A model generated the notes under the pieces. That model made no database searches. It worked only from the letters and a program-made list of their open reading frames with translations, and had not been told where the DNA came from. A stretch of 14,067 nucleotides of DNA, taken from positions 1 through 14,067 of the forward strand of contig JAFAJU010000192.1 in the NCBI GenBank assembly GCA_019236035.1, written 5' to 3'. This DNA comes from Verrucomicrobiota bacterium (GTDB taxonomy: Bacteria > Verrucomicrobiota > Verrucomicrobiia > Chthoniobacterales > JAFAMB01). A program made the position numbers and the translations under genes. Positions 1 to 7,000 of this stretch are shown here, in pieces (position 1 is the first letter of the stretch; each line of letters begins with the position of its first letter).

Positions 1-21
1 TGAATTAAAACAATTTTGCAC

Positions 22-1029
22 ATGAAGAGAGAAACAGTGAAGTGTGATGAGATTCCGTTGCCGATCTCGAGGATCGGACTCGGAAGCTGGGCAATCGGCG
101 GGTGGATGTGGGGTGGAAGCGATGAGGCAGAGTCAATCAGGACGATCCAACACGCCGTCGACATCGGAATTAATTTGATAGACACTGCGCCGGTGTACGG
201 ATTTGGTCGCTCTGAGGAGATTGTCGGGAAGGCTCTCGCGGCTGCAGGGCGCCGCGACAAAACGGTGCTGGCCACTAAGGTGGCCCTGGAATGGGTTGAC
301 CGGAACGTCTACCGCAATTCAACACCGGAGCGGATCCGCGAGGAGATCGAAGATTCCCTGCGGCGACTTCGCACCGATCGCATTGATCTCTACCAGGTGC
401 ATTGGCCAGACCCGCTTGTCTCGATCGAAGACGTCGCCGAGACTCTGCTGGAACTCAAGCGCGAAGGTAAGATTCTCGCGCTGGGCGTTAGCAACTATTC
501 GCCGGAACAAATGGAGGCGTGGAGGCGTGTGGCCCCGTTGCATAGCACCCAGCCACCCTACAACATTTTTGAGCGCGAGATCGAAACAGACGTTCTGCCG
601 TACGCGCTCGAACATAAGCTGCTCGTCCTGTCCTACGGCGCGATCTGTCGTGGCCTGCTGTCTGGCAACATGAGATCAGATCGAAAATTTGACGGCGACG
701 ATTTGCGGCTTAGCGACCCTAAATTTCAACAACCACGTTTTGCGCAGTATTTGAAGGCGGCTAATAAATTAGGTCAATACGCTTGGGAAAACCATGGCAA
801 AAGCCTGCTGGCATTCGCTATCCGTTGGATTCTTGACCGGGGAGAAACCATGACCGCACTCTGGGGCGCCCGAAAGGCCAATCAACTTGACGCAGCGGAG
901 GAGGCGTTTGGTTGGAAACTGTCCGCCGGCGACTATACCGAGGTCGACAAAATCCTTCATGAGACGATCACTAATCCGGTCGGTCCCGAATTCATGGCTC
1001 CGCCGCAGCGTGAGCCGGTGGCTGTGTAA
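22..1029 (+). CDS. Aldo/keto reductase, general-stress (AKR11-like) type
   Basis: NADPH-dependent reductase of carbonyl compounds, cytosolic, (beta/alpha)8 barrel, 335 residues, a normal length for the family. The barrel opens with RIGLGSWAIGGW. The catalytic tetrad is visible from the ATG at 22: Asp54 and Tyr59 in DTAPVYGFG, Lys86 in ATK, and His127 in QVHWPDP. GVSNYSPEQM and the late segment WGARKANQLD match the family's cofactor side. The wording GWMWGG and APVYGFGRSEE is typical of the group with Bacillus IolS/YhdN (AKR11), so a stress or sugar-aldehyde substrate is plausible but the substrate is not readable. A TTG at 16 would add two residues; an in-frame TGA at 1-3 bounds the frame. 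No clear ribosome binding site is seen, and upstream context is cut by the window edge. Functional class is secure; physiological role is unknown. Confidence 0.93.
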   Translation: MKRETVKCDEIPLPISRIGLGSWAIGGWMWGGSDEAESIRTIQHAVDIGINLIDTAPVYGFGRSEEIVGKALAAAGRRDKTVLATKVALEWVDRNVYRNSTPERIREEIEDSLRRLRTDRIDLYQVHWPDPLVSIEDVAETLLELKREGKILALGVSNYSPEQMEAWRRVAPLHSTQPPYNIFEREIETDVLPYALEHKLLVLSYGAICRGLLSGNMRSDRKFDGDDLRLSDPKFQQPRFAQYLKAANKLGQYAWENHGKSLLAFAIRWILDRGETMTALWGARKANQLDAAEEAFGWKLSAGDYTEVDKILHETITNPVGPEFMAPPQREPVAV

Positions 1030-1449
1030 ATATTTTCAGCCTGCACCGCCGCCCGACCACTCTGGATTCGTGAGCGATGAAGGCTAGAAAGTTACTGAAC
1101 CCATTACAGTTTAGCACGATCGCCATTTGGGCTGCTGTTGAGCGGTATGGCACATTTCGGTCCGTACTCCGCCATGTATGTCGGTAGGGCTGGGTAGTTC
1201 AATCTGGGCTGAACAGAAGTGAGCAAAGGAATTTGAATTAGCGGCGAAGCCGAGACAGATGATAGCCTAGGCTATTCTCGGTCTCGGCTTCGCCGCTGTT
1301 TGCGGCTCACCGATTGCTGTGTATCAACACGACTTGAAGCGCGCAGGAGCGCATCCCGATCGCCAAAATCGGAGATAAGAGAAGCAATTTTTGGTTGGCT
1401 CTTTCAGCTGATTCCTTGAAGACTGTCTACGCCGGACTCGGTGTTACCC
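1030..1449. other. Gene-free interval between reductase and flavoprotein genes
   Basis: About 420 bp with no convincing coding frame on either strand. The only strong structure is the nested hairpin at 1240-1297, listed separately. I see no obvious tRNA-like fold, no intrinsic terminator with a T-run directly after the reductase gene, and no clear promoter for the next gene, although one must lie here if the flavoprotein gene is transcribed on its own. Confidence 0.6.
1240..1297. repeat. 58-nt nested palindrome / hairpin
   Basis: A 17-bp perfect inverted repeat (1240-1256 against 1281-1297, arm AGCGGCGAAGCCGAGAC) encloses a second, perfect 14-bp palindrome, ATAGCCTAGGCTAT at 1262-1275. Each outer arm also contains a small self-complementary unit, CGGC-GAA-GCCG. 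The whole can fold as one long stem or a cruciform. It lies about 210 bp after the reductase stop and 150 bp before the next start. No T-run follows, so it is not a classical intrinsic terminator. A REP-like or small mobile element is possible. Confidence 0.85.
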
Positions 1450-2814
1450 ATGGACAGCAACTATCAAGTAGCGGTTATCGGATCTGGTTCTGGCGGTCGT
1501 GAGGCAACCCTCTTGGCGGCCCGAAAGGGTTTGCGAACCGCCCTGATCGAGGCAGACAAAATTGGTGGTACTTGTTTTCATCGAGGCTCGTACGCCGTCC
1601 GCGCATTGCAGGCTTGTGCGCGCCAGTTCCGCGACAGTTGGCGCAGCGGCCGATTCGGCAATGAGACCGAACTATTGAAAGCGACCCTGTACGACTGGAT
1701 GACCGCGCAATCGAAGGTGAGCTCACGGTTGGTCGATAACTTCAAGGTAGAATTGAAACAACTGAACGTCGACCTGTACCAAGGCTATGGCGAATTCGTA
1801 GACGATCGGACCGTTCAAGTATACGGGCTAAGAGGTTCTAAAACGACTCTTACAGCCGACAAGATAATTGTGGCGACCGGTTCGCGCCCCGCCTTTCACG
1901 AAAGTTCAAGACCGAGGGTGATCAATAGCGACGAACTACTGAGAGTCACAACTTTGCCAGGCCATCTGGCTATCATCGGTGCAGGCTACATCGGCTGCGA
2001 GTTCGCCTCAATATATCGGACCCTGGGGTGCGAGGTAACGCTCTTCGAGAAGGAAAATCGGATCCTACCGCGATGGGAAATGGAAGCAGGGGACCGAGTG
2101 AACGAAATGCTGAAAATACGCGGAGTGAAGGTCTGCCTCAGTGAGGATATCTCTTTGGACCGGATCGAAGAGGGCGAGACGGGCGTTCACGTTCCCGAAC
2201 GAGGCGGCCGGGGTGTCGATGCGGGCGCTGTGCTCGTAGCGACCGGCCGAAAACCGAACTCAGAAGGGTTTGGCCTCAAAGCTCTGGGAATTGAGGATAG
2301 CTCGTTTCTAAAGGTGGACCAAAGTATGCGGCTCGCGAATCCGCGCCTTTACGCCGTGGGCGACGTAAACGGAATCAGCCTGTTAGACAGCACGGCCTTT
2401 TCCCAGGCCAGCGCCGCGGTCGACTCGATCCTTGGACACGAGAGCCGGTTCGACTCTCGATGGATACCTCGTTCTGTCCACACTGTGCCGCCCGTGGCTA
2501 CCGTGGGATGGACTCAGCAGGAAGCAGCGGCTGAAGGCTTTGAATGCCTCGTCGCATCGGACGACATACGGTTAGTTTCGGATGATGAGCGCAGCGTCAT
2601 CGACCCTGAGCCGACCTTCCTGAAAATCATTGTCGACGCTGACACTCGGCATTTACTTGGTTGTCTGGTCGTGGGGGATCACGCACCGGTGATCGTCAAT
2701 ATCGCGACGATCGCTATGAGATCAGGGCTGAGCGTCGATAAATTTAAACAGATCCCATTGTCACAACCCGCCGCGTCGGAAGCTTTCATGTCCACTCTGC
2801 GAAAGTTAGGGTGA
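1450..2814 (+). CDS. FAD/NAD(P) oxidoreductase, dihydrolipoamide dehydrogenase fold, lacking redox disulfide
   Basis: Flavoprotein of the pyridine nucleotide-disulfide oxidoreductase class I fold, 454 residues from the ATG at 1450 (a GTG at 1441 is an alternative; no strong ribosome binding site supports either). Domains in order: FAD Rossmann motif GSGSGG at 11-16; active-site segment GGTCFHRGSYAVRAL at 39-53; NAD(P) Rossmann motif GAGYIGCEFAS near 177-187; second FAD contact YAVGDVNG; then the dimerisation domain starting HTVPPVATVG. The usual CxxxxC pair reads Cys42-x4-Ser47, and the usual C-terminal catalytic His (HPTxSE) is replaced: LSQPAASEAF. It therefore should not do dithiol chemistry like lipoamide, glutathione or mercuric reductase. 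E. coli soluble transhydrogenase SthA also has a non-Cys residue at the second position and no such His, so direct NAD(P)H-to-flavin hydride transfer is a reasonable inference. Exact reaction unknown. Confidence 0.88.
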   Translation: MDSNYQVAVIGSGSGGREATLLAARKGLRTALIEADKIGGTCFHRGSYAVRALQACARQFRDSWRSGRFGNETELLKATLYDWMTAQSKVSSRLVDNFKVELKQLNVDLYQGYGEFVDDRTVQVYGLRGSKTTLTADKIIVATGSRPAFHESSRPRVINSDELLRVTTLPGHLAIIGAGYIGCEFASIYRTLGCEVTLFEKENRILPRWEMEAGDRVNEMLKIRGVKVCLSEDISLDRIEEGETGVHVPERGGRGVDAGAVLVATGRKPNSEGFGLKALGIEDSSFLKVDQSMRLANPRLYAVGDVNGISLLDSTAFSQASAAVDSILGHESRFDSRWIPRSVHTVPPVATVGWTQQEAAAEGFECLVASDDIRLVSDDERSVIDPEPTFLKIIVDADTRHLLGCLVVGDHAPVIVNIATIAMRSGLSVDKFKQIPLSQPAASEAFMSTLRKLG

Positions 2815-2819
2815 TTTAA

Positions 2820-2996
2820 ATTAACCCGGATTCCGAAGCTGGGGAATCGTGCTCGTCGTCGTGCTCGTGCTCGATCTGTGGGACTGGCGCCGAAAAGGGA
2901 GCCCGATCCTTCGGCAATTTTTTTGTTCCATCACTCTGACCGCGAGATAGCAGAATTCTCGAGCACGAGCAGGAGCACGACTTCTCAACTTCGGCG
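2820..2996 (+). repeat. Hexamer-rich inverted-repeat element, copy A
   Basis: First of two related elements (the other is at 7946-8149). It begins TTAACCCGGATTCCGAAG, has a left arm rich in GTGCTC units (about 2833-2873) and an imperfectly complementary right arm rich in GAGCAC units (about 2959-2994), so the whole can form a long hairpin. The shared core words are TGCTCGATCTG, GATCCTT, TTTTGTTCC and AGAATTCTCGAGCAC. It starts 5 bp after the flavoprotein stop codon. It has no coding content I can support. A MITE-like or terminator-like repeat family is my best reading. Confidence 0.85.
2889..2924 (+). terminator. Intrinsic-terminator-like hairpin inside copy A
   Basis: Left stem GCCGAAAAGG (2889-2898) can pair with CCTTCGGC (2908-2915) with a two-A bulge. 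It is followed by AA and seven T residues (2918-2924). It lies 75 bp after the flavoprotein stop on the same strand, the expected place for a terminator. The equivalent region of copy B keeps only a short AAGGA/TCCTT stem and four T residues. Confidence 0.5.
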
Positions 2997-3037
2997 TTTA
3001 ATTTTAATAGCCGGCAACGCTCGATGAGGGGCGTAAG

Positions 3038-3141
3038 GTAGCATAGGCTTCCAGCCTGTATTCGCGGCGGGGCCACACGCCCTACAGGCAGGATGCCGAT
3101 GCTACCTTGCTCCCGCCCTACAGGCTGGAAGCCTATGCTAC
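3038..3141. repeat. Inverted 23-bp repeat plus a degenerate third copy, each a mini-hairpin
   Basis: The 23 bp at 3038-3060 is the exact reverse complement of 3119-3141. A third, diverged copy at about 3081-3104 lies in the same orientation as the last. The core of the outer copies is AGGCT-GGA-AGCCT, a 5-bp stem with a 3-nt loop. The middle copy has GGCA-GGA-TGCC, a compensatory pair change that keeps the stem. Both good copies are preceded or followed by CGCCCTACAGG-type flanks. The array ends one base before the stop codon (3143-3145) of the minus-strand stress protein gene, so it forms that gene's 3' end and may help terminate or stabilise its transcript. Confidence 0.88.
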
Positions 3142-3142
3142 A

Positions 3143-3652
3143 CTAGTTTGCGTGTACGATCAGGACCGGACAAGGGGCTTTGTGGACAATGCTCTCGGCG
3201 TCGCTGCCCTCGACGATGTGGCGCAACCATTGATAGTTGTGGGTCGAGATAACGATCAGATCGACTCCGAGCATCTTCGCGGCGGCCGGGATTCCGGTTC
3301 GCGGTTCGCCCAAGCGGAAGCGAGGCTCCGTGTTCCCGTGCTGAGCTCGGACCACATCGTACAGCGCGAGCAGACGCAGTTCTGCGCGATCTTTGTCTCG
3401 CTGCAGATGGTCCGGCTCTGGTACGCCAAATGCGCATTCAAACGTGCCGGGCGTCTCGTAGAAATGAAGCAGCGTTAGCTTAGCGTGGAAGCGTCGAGCT
3501 AGCCACAGCGCGTAATTGACCGCTTTTCGTGATTCCCTGCTGAGATCCGTTGGCGCCAGAATATGGCTTATCCGGAGTGGTGCGAAGTCGGTCTGTCTTT
3601 GGCTACCTGACTCCGTACGTTCGATTCGGTCCGGGTTTTTTGTCGATGTCAT
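3143..3652 (-). CDS. Universal stress protein 1 (UspA family)
   Basis: Single-domain cytosolic UspA-fold protein of 169 residues. I chose the ATG at 3652-3650 because AAGGAGG (3659-3665 read on the minus strand) lies about 6 nt before it; an in-frame start further upstream has no such site. Core signatures: ISHILAPTDLS at 28-38, KLTLLHFYE at 58-66, DLIVISTHN at 131-139 and APCPVLIV at 159-166. The nucleotide-binding loop is normally G-x2-G-x9-G-S; here it reads Ser136-x2-Asn139-x9-Gly149-Ser150, so both leading glycines are gone while spacing and the final GS remain. ATP binding is therefore uncertain. The N-terminal 25 residues are polar and likely disordered. It is divergently transcribed from the phosphorylase gene across 361 bp that holds a shared motif, suggesting co-regulation. 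Roles of such proteins (stress survival, starvation, low oxygen) are family knowledge. Confidence 0.93.
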   Translation of the reverse strand: MTSTKNPDRIERTESGSQRQTDFAPLRISHILAPTDLSRESRKAVNYALWLARRFHAKLTLLHFYETPGTFECAFGVPEPDHLQRDKDRAELRLLALYDVVRAQHGNTEPRFRLGEPRTGIPAAAKMLGVDLIVISTHNYQWLRHIVEGSDAESIVHKAPCPVLIVHAN

Positions 3653-3749
3653 GGTAGGCCTCCTTGAGAGGGAGATTAGGGGTCCGGCGCAAACCCGGCT
3701 ACACCTGGGTTGACCAGTATCGATCAAGCGTTGTTCCAACGTCGCAGTC

Positions 3750-3957
3750 CATAAGCGTTAACTTAATCGCGGTTTGTCTTCCTTGGCATGTGCTAAGTTC
3801 CGTGCTGGAGTCGAAAGCGGCTCCTACCCAATCATCTGTCCCTCCGGGACGGATCGCTTCTTTCTACGCCATTCCAGGCACTTCGTGCCAGGCTACTCTC
3901 ATGAGTCCCTCCGGGACAATAGTGCGCCGGGCGATAACAATTAAGTTAGCGCTTATG
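3750..3957. repeat. 18-bp motif in inverted pair, upstream of both divergent genes
   Basis: CATAAGCGTTAACTTAAT at 3750-3767 is the reverse complement of ATTAAGTTAGCGCTTATG at 3940-3957 except for one base (17 of 18). Read in the direction of the gene it precedes, each copy has the same orientation: ATTAAGTTARCGCTTATG lies about 98 nt before the usp1 start and about 57 nt before the phosphorylase start. Two readings fit: terminal inverted repeats of a 208-bp MITE-like insertion, or a shared promoter or operator for two co-regulated genes. No clean target-site duplication was seen. Confidence 0.8.
3838..3917. repeat. Cluster of three 5-bp-stem, 3-nt-loop mini-hairpins
   Basis: GTCCC-TCC-GGGAC occurs at 3838-3850 and again at 3905-3917; between them lies GGCAC-TTC-GTGCC at 3877-3889. 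All have five-base stems and pyrimidine-rich loops. They sit inside the interval bounded by the 18-bp inverted motif. They look like REP/BIME-type palindromic units; no transposase is nearby. Confidence 0.8.
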
Positions 3958-4013
3958 CGTCGAAGCCCTGGGTATTAAATGGATCCCGGAAGCTGAATAG
4001 GTAAGAGTAGAAG

Positions 4014-7000
4014 ATGCGAATCTTCGATACCCCCAATTCGAGCGTTCCCGAAGTCCACCTCTTGTCCAACGGACGTTATCACCTGACCATCAGCAATGCC
4101 GGAGGCAGCTACAGTCGTTGGCGTGATTTGGCGGTTACCCGCTGGCGTGAGGATACCACGCGTGATTGCTGGGGAGCTTTTGTTTATCTGCACGATGCAG
4201 TCACGGGAGAATTCTGGTCTGCAGCTTATCAGCCCACCTTGCGCCCAGCCGAACACTACGAAGTTATTTTTGACGGTGCGCGTGCCGAGTATCGCCAGCG
4301 CCGCGGCGATCTCGAGATCCGCGCGGAAGTCTGCATTTCGAGAGAAGACGACGTCGAGTTGCGACGCGTGACTCTTACTAACCATTCCCATGCGCAGCGC
4401 GTCATCGAGCTGACAAGTTACGCCGAAGTGGTCCTCGCTGTTCCCTGGGCGGATGCGGCGCATCCGGTCTTCAGCAATCTTTTCGTGCAAACGGAGTTCA
4501 TGCCGGCAAATCAAAGTATTCTTTGCACTCGACGCCCCCGCTCTGAAGGTGAAATGAGGCCGTGGCTCTTTCATTCAATGGTGGGAGAAGAAGGTGCCAC
4601 GGGCGAAATCTCTTGCGAAACGGACCGCGCAAGATTTGTCGGACGGAGTCGGACGCCGATCAACCCGATAGCGATGCAGGACGTTTCGCCGCTTTCTAAC
4701 ACGGTCGGTTCCGTTCTCGACCCGGTCGTCTCGCTCCGGCGCGCATTCGGATTGGCTCCCAATCAAACGGTTTGCATCGACTTTGTACTGGGTGTGACGG
4801 AAAGCCGGGAAGCCGCAGTGGCACTGGCCGAAAAATTTCACAACGCCCGCGTGATCGACCGGTGTTTTGATCTCGCCCGGACTGACCTGGCCTTGAGCGA
4901 GCTCGGCGTTACCGAAGCCGAGCTCGAGACCTATGCGCGACTGGCCGGGGCTTTGATCTACGCTGACCCCGCCAGACGTGCTACCGCTAGCGTGCTGCTC
5001 AAGAATCGACGTGGACAACGCGCGCTCTGGAGTCATGGCATCTCCGGCGATATTCCGATCGTCGTGATGCGCGCCGCCGACCCAACCAAAATTGAAATCG
5101 TGAAGCAACTGATTCAAGCGCATTCCTACTGGCGGATGAAGGCGCTGGCAGTCGATCTAATCATTTTGACCCAAAAAGCTGCGGATTCTCCGCAAACGCT
5201 TCACGACCAGATTAACCGTTTGATTGCGTCCGGGCGCGAAGCGGAAATGTTGGACAAACCAGCCGGCATCTTCGTTCGGCACTTGGAGCAGATCTCTGAG
5301 GAAGACCGTGTGCTGCTTGAATCAACTGCGCGCATCGTGGTGAACGATGAAAGCAGAGGGTTGGCCGAACAACTGGATTCCGACAAAAAACCTGATCAAT
5401 CGATACCCACGCTGACGCCGGCCCAACCCGCCTTGCGTGATGCGCCCCGGCCACTTGCTCCGCGGGAGGTCCTTTTCGGTAATGGGCTGGGCGGTTTCAC
5501 GCCCGACGGACGCGAATACGTCGTGACCTTGCAACCAGGACAAGCAACACCAGTTCCGTGGGTGAATGTGATCGCGAATCCGTCCTTCGGAACAGTCATC
5601 TCGGAGAGCGGCAGCGCTTACACCTGGGCGGAGAATTCGCACGAATTTCGACTGACACCCTGGAACAACGATCCGGTCACGGATGCCGCCGGGGAAGCCC
5701 TTTACATCCGCGATGAGCAGAGCGGAGATTTCTGGTCGCCCACCCCGTCGCCCACACGCGGAGCGACGCCCTACATCATCCGGCATGGCTTTGGCTATTC
5801 CGTGTTTGAACACGCGGAGAAGGGTATCATCTCCGAGTTGACCGTTTATGTAGCCATGGATGCGCCCGTGAAATTCGCGGTCTTAAAATTGCGCAACGTC
5901 TCGGGTCGTCTCCGCCGGATATCCGTGACAGGTTATTGGGAATGGGTGCTTGGCGATCTGCGCCAAAGAAACTCGCTTCATGTGCAAACCGACGTGGACC
6001 TCAAGACTGGTGCTTTGCTGGCGCGCAATTTTTACAATAACGATTTTTCTGAATGGATTGCCTTTGTCAACGTTGCCGGGTCCGCGCCAACGTTGACGGG
6101 AGACCGGAAAGAATTTCTTGGCAGGAACGGAACTATGTCTAATCCCGAGGCCTTAAAACGGGAGCGCCTCTCAGGAAAAACGGGGGTCGGGCTGGACCCT
6201 TGCGGGGCGATCCAAGTCACACTTGATTTAGCGGACGGAGAGGAAAAAGAGACCCGGTTCTGCCTGGGAGCCGGCCGCGACTTGGCGCACGCGCAAAACC
6301 TGATCGAACGCTACCGTGAAGCCGGTGCTGCCCAAGCGGCTCTGGAAGGCGTTTGGCAGTATTGGAACCAGACTCTTGGCACGATCCAGGTGGAAACGCC
6401 CGACGCATCGGTCAACCTGATGACCAACGGCTGGCTCTTGTATCAGATCTTGAGCGGTCGTCTTTGGGGGCGCACCGGTTTTTATCAATCCGGCGGGGCA
6501 TTCGGATTTCGTGACCAATTGCAAGACTCGATGGCGCTCGTCTATGCCGAACCGACCTTGACACGTGAACATCTTCTGCGTGCCGCGGCACATCAATTCC
6601 GCGAGGGCGACGTGGAACATTGGTGGCACCCCCCGACTGATCGGGGAGTGCGGACCCATACTTCAGACGACTATTTGTGGCTACCCTTCGTCACCTGCCA
6701 CTATGTCTCCTTTGTCGGGGACGTCGCCATTCTCGACGAGAAGGTCCCTTTTCTGGAAGGTCGGCCTATCAAACCGGAAGAGGAATCTTACTATGATTTG
6801 CCGAGTCACTCCGCGGAGTCGGGCACGTTGTACGAACATTGCGTGCGCGCTATCGAACATGGTTTAAGATTCGGCGCTCATGGTCTGCCGCTGATGGGGA
6901 GCTGCGACTGGAATGACGGAATGAACCTGGTAGGAAAAGAAGGCCGAGGCGAAAGCATCTGGCTAGCTTTTTTCCTTTACGACGTGCTGATGCGGTTTGC

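Larger units (their letters stand above)
3653..4013. other. Divergent intergenic region, usp1 / glucan phosphorylase
   Basis: 361 bp between two outward-facing starts, so it must hold both promoters. It contains the usp1 ribosome binding site (3659-3665), the 18-bp inverted motif pair (3750-3767 and 3940-3957) and three mini-hairpins (3838-3917). No protein-coding frame resembling the missing N-terminal part of a glucan synthase is present here. Confidence 0.7.

Noticed and set aside
2820..2996. GTGCTC/GAGCAC tandem units as a CRISPR or protein-coding repeat
   Set aside because: The units are hexamers without unique spacers, and the two halves are inverse complements forming a hairpin; frames through the region change composition with the repeat and have no family signature.
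3143..3739. Longer usp1 starting at 3739
   Set aside because: The extra 29 residues are not family-like, while the internal ATG at 3652 has a strong AAGGAGG at correct spacing.
3740..3965. Target-site duplication around the 18-bp inverted repeats
   Set aside because: CGTCG occurs near both ends but is not directly adjacent to the left repeat, so it does not prove transposition.
3664..3978. Frame upstream of the phosphorylase as the missing part of a split NdvB
   Set aside because: Its translation has no glucan-synthase features, it is rich in hairpin repeats, and an in-frame stop lies one codon before the phosphorylase ATG.
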